A DNA stretch of 64,000 nt from Hwanghaeella sp965227365 (GTDB lineage: Bacteria > Pseudomonadota > Alphaproteobacteria > UBA8366 > Aestuariispiraceae), in NCBI RefSeq assembly GCF_965227365.1, contig NZ_OZ245754.1, positions 2,170,001-2,234,000 of the forward strand. Direction: 5' to 3'. Of this stretch, positions 17,355 through 26,183 are shown one piece after another. Positions within the stretch are counted from its first letter, which is position 1; every line of letters starts with the position of its first letter. Under the pieces are notes generated by a model. It had not been told where the DNA came from. It worked only from the letters and a program-made list of their open reading frames with translations, and searched no databases. The position numbers and the translations under genes are program-made.

Positions 17355-17558
17355 CACCATTTCGGTCCGTTCCGCGCTTCGACCCATAGCATCTTGATCG
17401 GCATCTCATTGGGAATGAGCAGCGCGGCGATCACTATTCATGCGTCTGCGACGATCCATGCCGTCGGGAAGACCGCCAAGCAAGAACCGGGTGTCGGGAG
17501 AATTAGGCTGCCGGTATAGCGAGCCGTGTCAACAACTCCATCCTGAGAGGATTTCCCG

Positions 17559-18044
17559 ATGACCGGATTTCGCGTTTCCCCAATGCCGACCGAAACAGCC
17601 GCGGCCGTTTGGAATGGCGGCCACGACATCCATGGCATGCCCCCGGAAATCGCCGTTTCCGACGGCATTGGCGTGCCGTGCCGACACTGCCTTCAAGATG
17701 TCTCCGCAGGAGATCGTTACCTGATCCTTGCCTACAGACCGTTCCCGAAAGCGCAGCCCTATGCGGAAACCGGCCCCATATTCCTGCATGCCGACCCCTG
17801 CCCGGCCTATGCCGGCGGCGGTGCCGTGCCGCCGCGATACAAGGCCGGAGAGGCCAGGATCCTTCGCGGTTACGATCACAATCATCGCATCGTCTATGGC
17901 ACAGGAAAGGTCGTCGATCCGGATGAGATTTCAGGTTATGCGACCGAACTGCTCAAGCGAGAGGACGTCGCCTATGTGCATGTCCGATCCTCGACGAACA
18001 ATTGCTTCGCGTTTCGTATCGATCGCGGCAGTGTCGAAACTTAG
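17559..18044 (+). CDS. DUF1203 family protein
   Basis: 161 aa matching the DUF1203 family by its core: PCRHCLQDVSAGDRYLILAYRPF, then PYAETGPIFLHADPCPAY and the C-terminal VAYVHVRSSTNNCFAFRIDR. The conserved Cys-His-Cys pair (CRHC) and HADPC might bind a metal, which is inference. Biochemical function is unknown. Ribosome site GAGAGGA precedes the ATG. It converges on the thioesterase gene. Confidence 0.85.
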   Translation: MTGFRVSPMPTETAAAVWNGGHDIHGMPPEIAVSDGIGVPCRHCLQDVSAGDRYLILAYRPFPKAQPYAETGPIFLHADPCPAYAGGGAVPPRYKAGEARILRGYDHNHRIVYGTGKVVDPDEISGYATELLKREDVAYVHVRSSTNNCFAFRIDRGSVET

Positions 18045-18083
18045 GCCTGGGTAACGGGAAGGCAGAGCCGTCGGTCAATCGGA

Positions 18084-18509
18084 TCAGCCATCCAGTCCTT
18101 TCGAACGCCGGATCCGGAAAGTACCGACTGCTGTCGCTATCACTTCGCCGGTTTCATCGACGATGCGGCCCTCGCAGAAGAAGGTGTTCCGGCCGCCACC
18201 GGTAACGGTTGCTTCCGTCATCAACACCGTGCCTTTGGGCCTGGACAGGAAATTCGTCGTCAGACTGAGCGTCAACGCGAAGCGTTTTTCTTGCCCGGGC
18301 GGAGAATAGCTGCCGGCAAAACCCATCGCCGTATCGAGCAGGGAGGCATACACGCCGCCATGCGGCAGCCCATGGCGGTTCGTGTGCCGATCACCGATCG
18401 GCATGGAAACGAGGCAACGTCCCTCTTCCCATTCTCTGATCTCATAACCGAGCAGTTCCTGATAGGGATAGGGAGGGCCGTCCAGCCCTTCTTTGACGTC
18501 ACTTGGCAT
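18084..18509 (-). CDS. PaaI-type hotdog thioesterase
   Basis: 141-aa hotdog-fold acyl-CoA thioesterase family protein. NRHGLPHGGVYASLLDTAMGFA carries the HGG-containing catalytic helix, and LSLTTNFLSRPKGTVLMTEATVTGGGRN is the usual strand pair. The start at 18509 has AGGGG at a good distance; an upstream ATG at 18539 would overlap the AhpD-like gene. It sits 10 bases after that gene on the same strand, so the two are likely co-transcribed. Acyl substrate unknown. Confidence 0.87.
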   Translation of the reverse strand: MPSDVKEGLDGPPYPYQELLGYEIREWEEGRCLVSMPIGDRHTNRHGLPHGGVYASLLDTAMGFAGSYSPPGQEKRFALTLSLTTNFLSRPKGTVLMTEATVTGGGRNTFFCEGRIVDETGEVIATAVGTFRIRRSKGLDG

Positions 18510-18519
18510 TCGGGATCCC

Positions 18520-19128
18520 CTAACGGTGTGACCAATCATCGGGATTTTCGGAATTGTTCGGGGAGAGCCCTAGAATATCTCCGTCCGTTGAGCAACCAAG
18601 GCCGAGGACCGTGCGATTGGCATAGGCGAAATACGCTGAGACCTGGTTGATTTCCAGGATCTCGCCATCGGAGTAGCCGGCATCCCGCAAGCGGGTGATA
18701 TCTTCTTCCACCAGGCTTGCCGGCGCTTCTGTCAGTTTCTTCGCATAACGAACCGCTTCCTTTTGTTTCGGTTCCAGCGGGAGGGATTCTATGTCTCCGG
18801 CCATCACGGCGCGCCAGATCCCGTCGGCCTTCTCATCATCCTGCAGCAACCGTTTCAGCCCGGCGAAATGGTGTTGAACGCAATAATCGCACTTGTTCTG
18901 ATGGCTGACCCAGACCCCAAGCGTTTCCAGGAACCATTTCGGCACCTGGTTCGCCGTGTGGTGAAGCACATATTTGTACAGCGCCATGTGCCCCTCCATG
19001 CTGTGGGGCCGAAGGCTGTGGGACATCATGATGTTGTCCACATTGTCATCCGGTCCTTTGACGCGGTCATAGAGCTGTTTCAGGCGGCCTGTCGCCTCTT
19101 CATAGGGAACTGTTGCGATCCATGCCAT
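18520..19128 (-). CDS. Carboxymuconolactone decarboxylase / peroxidase-related (AhpD-like) protein
   Basis: 202 aa with the AhpD-like core: CDYCVQHHFAGLKRLL holds the CxxC-x-x-H redox motif (CDYCVQHH), followed by helices ALRYAKKLTEAP-like (AVRYAKKLTEAPASLVEEDI) and LRDAGYSDGEILEINQVSAYFAYANR. Family members are alkylhydroperoxidase-like thiol enzymes. An AAGGAGG ribosome site 8 bases before the ATG at 19128 sets the start, although the frame runs 14 codons further upstream. First gene of a pair with the thioesterase. Confidence 0.88.
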   Translation of the reverse strand: MAWIATVPYEEATGRLKQLYDRVKGPDDNVDNIMMSHSLRPHSMEGHMALYKYVLHHTANQVPKWFLETLGVWVSHQNKCDYCVQHHFAGLKRLLQDDEKADGIWRAVMAGDIESLPLEPKQKEAVRYAKKLTEAPASLVEEDITRLRDAGYSDGEILEINQVSAYFAYANRTVLGLGCSTDGDILGLSPNNSENPDDWSHR

Positions 19129-19310
19129 GACATTGCCTCCTTCGTCATTATCGGGAGGTTGCGCCCCCACCCGGGGATTGGATTGCCTCGTTATTTAGGC
19201 AAAGGCAAGAAGCGGGTATTTCAAGCCGCCGTGAGGAACCGCCGCGCCTGCGCAACCATTTCTGGCCTAGAAATTCTCTCGCCAGTCAGACGTCCCGGAA
19301 TGCTTGGACA

Positions 19311-19344
19311 CATAAATGAATAGCCCCTCCTGTAGGAGGGGCTA
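19311..19344 (-). terminator. Rho-independent terminator of the VPLPA-CTERM gene
   Basis: A perfect 10-bp stem TAGCCCCTCC / GGAGGGGCTA with loop TGTA (19321-19344). Read on the minus strand it is followed by TTCATTTATG. It lies 29 bases beyond the stop of the VPLPA-CTERM gene. Confidence 0.8.
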
Positions 19345-19372
19345 TACAAATTCTGGCTAAATGAATTTTAGA

Positions 19373-20266
19373 TCAGACGGCATTTCCGCTCTTGCGACGC
19401 CGGGACACGAGAGCAAGTCCCGCCAACCCGGTGAGCAGGAAAGGCAGAGCAGCAGGAAGCGGTACAACCGCCGTGGCGCCACCAGCCGCGACGAAGGAGA
19501 AATCCGAATCCGGCGTATTGCCGTTGATGTTGTCCTGGTCCAAACCGCGGATCACCAGCGAGACGAAGTCTCCGAAGATGTTGTCCCCAAGAATCTGCCA
19601 TACGCCGCCCTGGTTCCCGGGGCCTTGCTCGCTTGCCTTTTCAATCACCACATCATTCGGCCCATCCGTCGCATCGTTCTTGCCATCGATGGCTTCCTGC
19701 AAATTGACGACGGTGACCAGCGGAACGAGATCGGCGACCGTGAAACTCAAGGACGAATAGAGGCTCGCAGTTGTTTCACTGTCAGGGCGCAGGAAAAACG
19801 TATCGACCGTGTTGTTGGCGCGGGTGATCTCGAATACGCCGACTTCGCCGTTTGCGTCGTCATGTTCACCGGCCGGGTAAAGATGTGCGACCGTCAATTG
19901 GGTCAGGAAGATGGTTTCGTCAAAGTCGAAACGTAGGCCTTCATTGTTGACCTCGCCAGTCGGCGCCGCGCTTGTTCCGATAACCTTGTTGATCGTACCG
20001 CTGTCGGTTTCCAGCAACTCGGAACGATCGAGGTTCGGGATGTCTTTCGTGGTGATGTTCAAACTTCCGGGCGGTGTGATTGTTACCGAGGGACCATCCG
20101 TATTGCCGGCCAGTGTACTGATATCGATCGGTCCGACCGAACCGGTCCCCAACCCAAAGTCGATTACATCCTTGGAATCTATAATCCAGTTTGCCGCTTG
20201 AGATGGCGCCAATGGTGCGACTAACGCGACCAGTCCGACAGACGCCGCAGCGAGTGTCTTTCTCAT
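19373..20266 (-). CDS. VPLPA-CTERM sorting domain exported protein
   Basis: 297 aa. An N-terminal signal peptide (TLAAASVGLVALVAPLAPSQAA) and a C-terminal tripartite sorting signal are visible: VPLPA, then the hydrophobic helix LPFLLTGLAGLALV, then the basic tail SRRRK. Such proteins are processed by an exosortase (XrtD class for VPLPA) and usually end up at the cell surface or in exopolysaccharide. No exosortase gene is in the window. The body is beta-rich (DSKDVIDFGLGTGSVGPIDIS...) with no recognised enzyme motif. Start at 20266 has GGGGGA upstream. A strong terminator follows. Confidence 0.85.
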   Translation of the reverse strand: MRKTLAAASVGLVALVAPLAPSQAANWIIDSKDVIDFGLGTGSVGPIDISTLAGNTDGPSVTITPPGSLNITTKDIPNLDRSELLETDSGTINKVIGTSAAPTGEVNNEGLRFDFDETIFLTQLTVAHLYPAGEHDDANGEVGVFEITRANNTVDTFFLRPDSETTASLYSSLSFTVADLVPLVTVVNLQEAIDGKNDATDGPNDVVIEKASEQGPGNQGGVWQILGDNIFGDFVSLVIRGLDQDNINGNTPDSDFSFVAAGGATAVVPLPAALPFLLTGLAGLALVSRRRKSGNAV

Positions 20267-20628
20267 GAGTTCCCCCAAGTAAATGTTTTGTCAGCCCACA
20301 CCCAGTCCAAACTATATCACAATTTCCTGATACTCTGCTTTAATGATGGGTATCATAATAAGAACGCCGGTTGACATTTGTTGGGGAATTTTGACCAGCC
20401 GGTAATCAAAAGCGTCACCGGTTTCCCGTAGGATGCCGTGTTTTAGGAACCCTTTCGGATGATTGATCCTCACCTGCTTCAAAACGCACATCGCAGATGG
20501 ATCAATTGCTACCAAAACACACTTAATGATAGACAACCGCTATTTTTGAATAAGTATCGATTGACCCCACGTATCGTCTTCGCCGAACAGTTCTCGAGTC
20601 AGGACGGGACAAACTACCGGGGCGTTCG
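20267..20628. other. Divergent intergenic region
   Basis: About 360 bases between the VPLPA-CTERM gene (minus) and the methyltransferase (plus), noticeably AT-richer than the genes. It holds a small inverted repeat ATGAT-GGGT-ATCAT at 20343-20356. A 74-codon minus-strand frame (20312-20536) exists but has no support as a gene. Promoters of both flanking genes must lie here. Confidence 0.4.
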
Positions 20629-21507
20629 ATGATGAAAAAAGCAACGGAGCTCTCAGCAACATCGCAGGGTTTTGAGACCCTCGAAGAGATTGTCTCCATT
20701 CACCGGCTTCGGCTGAATGGCCATAGGCAGCCCTTTATTGTTCTTCCCGGCATCTATCCGCCGGACGAGTGGTCCCTGCTGACGATCCAGGCGGCTCAAA
20801 CTGCTTTGGACCTTCGACCGGATATCGATCTCGTCCTGGATCTGGGCTGCGGATCGGGGGTTATCCCGCTGGTCCTTGCCAGGATTAATCCAAATCGTGA
20901 CCTAAGGTTTGTGTGTTGTGACATCAAAAGTATATCGAGCCGCAATTTGGATCTGAATTTTCAGATGTTCGGGGACATGGCCAAGCGCCCCCGGTTTCAC
21001 TGTCTGGATATCAGCGGCGAAGGAACCCGCGAGGTCATGGATGGGGCGCCCGCACTTGTCATCGCGAATGTGCCTCAATTGCCGGTGAGTGTTGCCCTAT
21101 CGGACGCGGATCCCGATGACTATCATCCTGTAACGGCCCGAGACCGTGAAGACCCTGTTCGTGCCTTCGGGCTTGGTCTGCTGCTCGATATCGGCCGTCA
21201 AGTGGCGGCCGCCAATCCGGCAGGACCGTGCTTGGCCTTTTGCCGGTCGAGCCGCATTCCGCAATCCATCTTTGACGCGTTCTTGGATCGCATTGGTGAT
21301 AAGGTTTGCCATCAAGGCCCCCGCATTTCTGTCCGGGACGGCAGTACGCCTTTTGACCTTTTAGCGGAAGCCGAAGAACGATTTGGCGTATCGGGAACCT
21401 ACGAATGGGCCGGTCGGACCGTATCCGCAACGGAATTGCGTGGTAGAAGACCCGCGGAGACGGAGGTGTTCATTGGGCTCCAAAGCTGCCTCATACAGCT
21501 TGTATGA
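20629..21507 (+). CDS. Class I SAM-dependent methyltransferase (HemK/PrmC-like)
   Basis: 292 aa. Motif I LVLDLGCGSGVIPLVLA, an acidic strand-2 end (FVCCDIKS) and the post-II segment LVIANVPQLPVS are seen. The NPPY catalytic motif of protein-glutamine and N6-adenine methyltransferases is replaced by NVPQ, so the substrate may differ. N-terminal QPFIVLPGIYPPDEWSLLTIQAA resembles the region preceding the fold in small-molecule or PrmC-like enzymes. It stands alone, converging on the TolC gene. Confidence 0.75.
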   Translation: MMKKATELSATSQGFETLEEIVSIHRLRLNGHRQPFIVLPGIYPPDEWSLLTIQAAQTALDLRPDIDLVLDLGCGSGVIPLVLARINPNRDLRFVCCDIKSISSRNLDLNFQMFGDMAKRPRFHCLDISGEGTREVMDGAPALVIANVPQLPVSVALSDADPDDYHPVTARDREDPVRAFGLGLLLDIGRQVAAANPAGPCLAFCRSSRIPQSIFDAFLDRIGDKVCHQGPRISVRDGSTPFDLLAEAEERFGVSGTYEWAGRTVSATELRGRRPAETEVFIGLQSCLIQLV

Positions 21508-21566
21508 GACGCCGCCCTGGAGCTTGGCCTGCGACGCCGATAGACAATAATCGAACGCGTCTGAGG

Positions 21567-22898
21567 TCAGCGCAGGGCTTTCGCGGGACCGGTATAGGGA
21601 ATGACTTCCACATCGGCCAAGGACAGGCTGGACACGAAGCTCAAAACGGTAAAGGCGTTGATGGCCACGTCCCGATTGGCGGCAGTAGCATCCGCTTGCG
21701 CATTGAGCAGGTTCGTTTCCCCGGCCAGAACGTCGATAAGGGAACGTTTGCCGAGCTTGCGTTCTTCCCGCGCCAGATCGAGAAACTCGCCTGCCAGTTC
21801 CGCTTGTTGGTTCAGCAACAAGGCGTTCGAGCGAGCGGTCCGGAAGTTCTGCCAGGCGTTACGGACCTGTTCCTCGATCTCGGTGAAGACCTGATTGGAA
21901 CGCCGGAACGCGGCTTCATGGGTCAATTCAGCGGCTCGAACCGTATTCCGGGCGGTCCAACCGAGGTTGAACGGGAAATTCAATTCAAGCTTCGCGATGG
22001 TTTCGTTTTCATGCCCGTCGACACCGTCGACCTGGTTGCCGGTGGTGACTTCGCCGATCGCATTCAATGTCGGATAATAGGAAGAGGCTTTCGTCGCTTC
22101 CGCGGTCTGTTTCAGGACGTCGGCCCCGAGCCGCGCCGCAAGTACCCGAAGGTTACCCGATTTTGTCATTTCAACCGCTTCATCAACCGAAGCCGGCAAA
22201 GCGTTGGTGGGAACCAAAGGCACTTCCTTGCCCGCCGCGGGCGCAGGGAAGTCACCGAATACGCGTTTGTAGAAGTTTCGAGCGAGTTGCAGCTGGCCTT
22301 CCGCATCGACCAAGCGCGTCCGGGCACCCGCAAGTTGGGATTGAACCTGCAACAGGTCCGTCACCTGACCGCCGCCGGCATCCACGCGGTCCTTTTCCAC
22401 CTTTTGCTGCTTCAGAATGTTCTGTTCGGACCGACGGGCATAATCCACCAGTTCCGTAGCGCGAATGATGTTCAGTTGGGCCGTCAGCGCCTGCAGCAGC
22501 AAATCCTGCACGGCGATCTTCTGAAAGGTCTCAGCCGACCGGCGCTCAAGCTTGCTGCGCGTGATATTCGCATCGGTCGCGCCGAAGTCGTAGATTTTCT
22601 GGGTCAGCGTGATCTTTGCTTCGCGAGGGTTCAGCAACGTGCTGTCGGCATTATTGTTCGACTTGCCGTGCCGGCCGACGAAGGCGTTCAGGTTGAGGGT
22701 CGGGAAGTAGGCGCCCCACGCTTCGCGAACCCGCTCATTCGCCGCCTGCAAGTCCAAACGCGCCACTTCGACCAGGTTGTGTTCCTGCAGAAGCGTCGCC
22801 AACCGTTCCTTGAAATCCTGCGCGCTGGCGGAGCCCGGCCAGGAAACGGACGCAAATAAAGCGGCAGCGATTAAGAGCTTGGCCGGTTTCGTCTTCAC
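21567..22898 (-). CDS. TolC-family outer-membrane channel of type I secretion system
   Basis: 443 aa from a GTG start at 22898, which has GGGGGAG five bases upstream; starting earlier would push the signal peptide (LLIAAALFASVSWPGSASAQ) inside. TolC repeats are evident: two structural halves with long coiled-coil helices (LLVEVARLDLQAANERVREAWGAYFPTLN-type, and SVDEAVEMTKSGNLRVLAARLG ... ASSYYPTLNAIGEV). It forms the outer-membrane tunnel for the HlyD and ABC proteins encoded directly upstream; a 153-base gap separates it from the HlyD gene. Confidence 0.9.
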   Translation of the reverse strand: MKTKPAKLLIAAALFASVSWPGSASAQDFKERLATLLQEHNLVEVARLDLQAANERVREAWGAYFPTLNLNAFVGRHGKSNNNADSTLLNPREAKITLTQKIYDFGATDANITRSKLERRSAETFQKIAVQDLLLQALTAQLNIIRATELVDYARRSEQNILKQQKVEKDRVDAGGGQVTDLLQVQSQLAGARTRLVDAEGQLQLARNFYKRVFGDFPAPAAGKEVPLVPTNALPASVDEAVEMTKSGNLRVLAARLGADVLKQTAEATKASSYYPTLNAIGEVTTGNQVDGVDGHENETIAKLELNFPFNLGWTARNTVRAAELTHEAAFRRSNQVFTEIEEQVRNAWQNFRTARSNALLLNQQAELAGEFLDLAREERKLGKRSLIDVLAGETNLLNAQADATAANRDVAINAFTVLSFVSSLSLADVEVIPYTGPAKALR

Positions 22899-23051
22899 GA
22901 ATACTCCCCCTTTATTTGATTGCTGGCCCCAATCACCAGAAAACAATAAACATTTACAAGTATTTGAGCACGACTCACACCCGGCTTCAACAAAGTATTG
23001 GCGAAACCGGGATACTTAGGAAGGCTCGATAGCACTAAATCGCGCAATTTG

Positions 23052-24359
23052 CTACCTCTCCAACAGTGCCCGGCGCCCTTCACTAACTAAAGGCGCAGTG
23101 ATGTAGTCCATGACCGTTCGTTCCCCGGTTTGAATATTGGCGATCACCTGTGTTCCCGGGAAAAGGTCATAGCGCGCGTCATCGGCTTCGAAATAGGATC
23201 GTTGCGCGCTTATCCGTACACGAAAGTAGGGTTCCCCGTTCTCCGTGGTCAGCCGGTCGGGACTGATTTCTTGGACCTCCCCTTCGATATGACCGAAGCG
23301 CGCAAGTTCCGCCGAGTTCAAGCGAATGACGGCCCGCTGGCCCGGACGGACATAGCCGGCCTCATGCGGCGGCAATCTCGCTTCGACAATCAAGGTGTCC
23401 CCTTCCGGTACGATCGTGAAAACCGTTTCGCCGGATTGCACGACACCGCCGACGGTCGCCACCGCCATTTCCTTGATGATGCCTGAGACCGGAGCCCGAA
23501 TTGTCGTCCGGTCCAATGTATCTTCAAATTTTCGCAGACGCTCGCCGAGTTCGGACAACTCCGTCTCAACCGCCGCCAGTTCGGTCCGTGCGGCTTCCAG
23601 CCGGATCAGGCGGGCCTCCTGCAATTCACTCTCGGCAGCGGCAAGAGCGGCTTTCGCACCCTTGATCGCCTCCCTGTCATGGGCGATTTCACCCTTGATC
23701 CGCTGGACCTCGCGCTGAAGCTCCAAATGGCTGTATCGGTTCGTGATTCCCTTGGCCAGAAGCTCTTCACTGATCTTGAACTGCTCGTCGACCAGCGCCA
23801 GGCTTTGTCTGGCGCTGGCATAATGCGTTTCGATCGTTCGAATTTCCTGCCGGCGCTGTTGAACCCGTTCCGACAATCGGCCGGTTTCCGCAGCGGCCTG
23901 CTGTTTGCGGGTCTCGAACATGTCGCGCGCGCTGGCCGTGAGCTGCGGCGCCTCCGCCTCCAGCTCCGCCGGGATATCCAGTGTATCGGCGCCTTGGATT
24001 TCGGCGATGAGGCGAATACGATCGACACGCCGGGTCCTGAGGCGCGCGTTCAATTCCGCCAAATCGGCCTCGTCCCGGGTTGTGGACAACGACATCAAGG
24101 GCTGCCCCTCGCTCACCGTTTGACCTTCACGGACAAGTATTTCCTCGACGATGCCGCCTTCAAGATGCTGGATCTGTTTGACCCGACTGCTTGGTTTGAC
24201 TTCCCCCACCGCGACGCTGACGATCGCCAGTGAAGAATGGTTGGCCCATAGGACGAAGGCGGCCCCAAGCGCTGTCAGGATAAGCACCAACAGCGCGACG
24301 CCTCTCGACATCCGCTCTTCGGCCTGGGGCGGCAGGGGCTTGGTCCATGCAACCGCCAT
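23052..24359 (-). CDS. HlyD-family membrane fusion protein of type I secretion system
   Basis: 435 aa with one N-terminal membrane anchor (about residues 21-44, VALLVLILTALGAAFVLWA). The barrel/lipoyl signature VKQIQHLEGGIVEEILVREGQTVSEGQPLM follows, then a long coiled coil (about 90-270) and the returning half-lipoyl GIIKEMAVATVGGVVQSGETVFTIVPEGD with HlyD C-terminal beta domain (YFRVRISAQRSYFE). This adaptor (PrtE/HlyD type) links ABC transporter and TolC. Its ATG follows the stop of the ABC gene with no gap (TAA-ATG). Confidence 0.93.
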   Translation of the reverse strand: MAVAWTKPLPPQAEERMSRGVALLVLILTALGAAFVLWANHSSLAIVSVAVGEVKPSSRVKQIQHLEGGIVEEILVREGQTVSEGQPLMSLSTTRDEADLAELNARLRTRRVDRIRLIAEIQGADTLDIPAELEAEAPQLTASARDMFETRKQQAAAETGRLSERVQQRRQEIRTIETHYASARQSLALVDEQFKISEELLAKGITNRYSHLELQREVQRIKGEIAHDREAIKGAKAALAAAESELQEARLIRLEAARTELAAVETELSELGERLRKFEDTLDRTTIRAPVSGIIKEMAVATVGGVVQSGETVFTIVPEGDTLIVEARLPPHEAGYVRPGQRAVIRLNSAELARFGHIEGEVQEISPDRLTTENGEPYFRVRISAQRSYFEADDARYDLFPGTQVIANIQTGERTVMDYITAPLVSEGRRALLER

Positions 24360-26093
24360 TTAAGCCTGCCCTCCCTGCGACGCGGCCGGCGCATCGTTGT
24401 CGGCAACGGCCAGATTGCTTCGCGTGTCCCTTCCCTTGCGGCCCGGCCCTTTAACCAGTTTCGGCCTCGGCTTCTCGTCCAGATCCAGAAGCCAGTCGGC
24501 CTCGCGGATGATGGCGGGATCGCTGGAGCAGACGATGATCGTCCTGCCGCTGGACGCGAAGCTTTTCAGCAGACTGCCGATCGCGGCCTTGCCTGAGCCG
24601 TCCAAACCCTCCAACGGCTCGTCGAACAATACGAGCTTGCCCTGTGACGTAAGGGCCCGTGCCAGAGCCAGCCGCTTTCGCTCCCCCGGAGCGAAATGAC
24701 GGCCGTTATCCTCTATTGGCGTTTCAAGCCCGGCGGGCATGCGGGCAATGAGGTCGCGTGCATCCGCGGCCTGGATGGCTCGGTTCAAGGCATCGCCGTC
24801 CAGATCCGGCTTCAGCACCCTCAGATTGTCCGAGATGGATGTATTCAACAGGGCCGTATTCTGTGGAAGGTAGCAGGTCTGGGTACGCCACCACGGCATG
24901 GCGACCTGGCGCAAATCGACACCGTCGACCAAGATGGCACCGCGCAGCGGTTCCCGGAGGCCCATGACCAATTCGGCGAAACTGCTCTTTCCGGTTCCGT
25001 TGCCGCCATGGACAATGAGTATATCCCCGGGCTCCAGGCTGAACGAAACCCCTTCGAACAAGGGTGCGGTCGTTCCCCCATAGGCGAAGGTCACGTCGTC
25101 AAAGGTCAATCTGCCGGCAAAGTCGCCCAGCATGGCGCCCGATTTGGCTTCCCGGGGCATTTTCTCCAGCTGTCGAAGGCGGGCCAGGGTTTGTGAAGCG
25201 CGCGCGAATGTTCCCGCTGCGAAAGCGAAGCGCGAGAAGCCGGCGACGGTTCGGGCCGACAGAATATTGGCGGCGATCAGGATCCCCACATCTATTTCCC
25301 GGCGGACGACCAGGATGGCACCAACCCCGACCACCGCGATCGTGGTCAAGGCTGTCGTGGCATTGCTGATCGTCGAAATCATGCCGCGGTTATGGGCAAG
25401 TTTCCGTGCAACGGACTGCTGCGCGCGCACCGCTGTGCGCCACGCGTGCAAGACAAATGTCCTGCCGGTGAAGGCGCGGACGACTTCGGGTGTGGAGACG
25501 ATGTCATCCTGAATGGGGCCGATCGCCGGGCGGTCGCTGCTGGTTCTTTCCCGCGCGGCGTGTTTTTCGGCCGCGGCGGAGGCGAGCGCGCATACGGTGA
25601 GAAACAGGCAGGCCGCGACCGTGATTGCGGCCAGCATCGGATCGATCACCAATACCGCGACGATCAAGATCGCGGTAAAGGGCACATCCAGGACGGTATT
25701 GATCGACGGCGCGCTATAGGCGCTTTGAACGACTTCCAGGTCCATCATCAAGCGTCGTTTGGTGGAAGTCTTTACCTGGTCGGCCTGACCGAGCCGGGTA
25801 TCGGTCAGAAACTCACCCAGTTTCCGGGCCAGCTCGTCATCGGCTTTCACCGAAACATTGTTCGCGATGCGCAGGCGCGCCCAGCGCAGCAGGAACTCCA
25901 TGGCAACGGCCAGCAATGCGCCGGACGCCAAAGTAAACAAGGTACCGTCCACGCCGAAAGCGACGTAACGGTTCAGGACCTGCATGACATAGATCGGCGG
26001 AACCAGCATCAGAATGCTGATGACGAAAGAAGACAGAAGCAACAAGACGGCCACGCCGGGTCGGGACAGCAATCTTGCGATCAGTTCAATCAT
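24360..26093 (-). CDS. Type I secretion ABC transporter (PrtD type) with non-canonical signature motif
   Basis: 577 aa: six membrane helices in the first ~300 residues and a nucleotide-binding domain after about 335. There is no N-terminal C39-like domain, so it is PrtD rather than LapB/HlyB type. Walker A GGNGTGKSS and Walker B LVLFDEP with the catalytic Glu are intact. The signature LSGGQ is replaced by FAPGE (FAPGERKRLALARAL) and the H-loop histidine position reads CSSDP. The gene lies between the adhesin (upstream, 90 bases) and the HlyD gene, so its substrates are almost certainly the two adhesins. The C-terminus has a ~40-residue basic extension. Confidence 0.9.
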   Translation of the reverse strand: MIELIARLLSRPGVAVLLLLSSFVISILMLVPPIYVMQVLNRYVAFGVDGTLFTLASGALLAVAMEFLLRWARLRIANNVSVKADDELARKLGEFLTDTRLGQADQVKTSTKRRLMMDLEVVQSAYSAPSINTVLDVPFTAILIVAVLVIDPMLAAITVAACLFLTVCALASAAAEKHAARERTSSDRPAIGPIQDDIVSTPEVVRAFTGRTFVLHAWRTAVRAQQSVARKLAHNRGMISTISNATTALTTIAVVGVGAILVVRREIDVGILIAANILSARTVAGFSRFAFAAGTFARASQTLARLRQLEKMPREAKSGAMLGDFAGRLTFDDVTFAYGGTTAPLFEGVSFSLEPGDILIVHGGNGTGKSSFAELVMGLREPLRGAILVDGVDLRQVAMPWWRTQTCYLPQNTALLNTSISDNLRVLKPDLDGDALNRAIQAADARDLIARMPAGLETPIEDNGRHFAPGERKRLALARALTSQGKLVLFDEPLEGLDGSGKAAIGSLLKSFASSGRTIIVCSSDPAIIREADWLLDLDEKPRPKLVKGPGRKGRDTRSNLAVADNDAPAASQGGQA

Positions 26094-26149
26094 CGGTCTT
26101 GGTGAAGCAGCTATAGGGTTCCGGCATGGCCTACCTGTTTACCATAACA

Positions 26150-26172
26150 GCCGGGCTTCCGCCCAGCCCGGC
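26150..26172 (-). terminator. Hairpin between adhesin and exporter genes (possible attenuator)
   Basis: An 8-bp GC-rich stem GCCGGGCT / AGCCCGGC with loop TCCGCCC sits 12 bases beyond the adhesin stop. On the minus strand it is followed by TGTTATGGT, only moderately T-rich. It could partly terminate or stabilise the upstream mRNA, so that less exporter than substrate is made. Confidence 0.4.
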
Positions 26173-26183
26173 AGCCATACCGG

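Noticed and set aside
17271..17519. Open frames over the tRNA gene
   Set aside because: They run through the tRNA-Ser sequence on both strands and have no ribosome site.
20312..20536. 74-codon minus-strand frame in the divergent intergenic region
   Set aside because: No ribosome site, no recognisable motif, and it would occupy the promoter region of the VPLPA-CTERM gene; kept only as a remote possibility.
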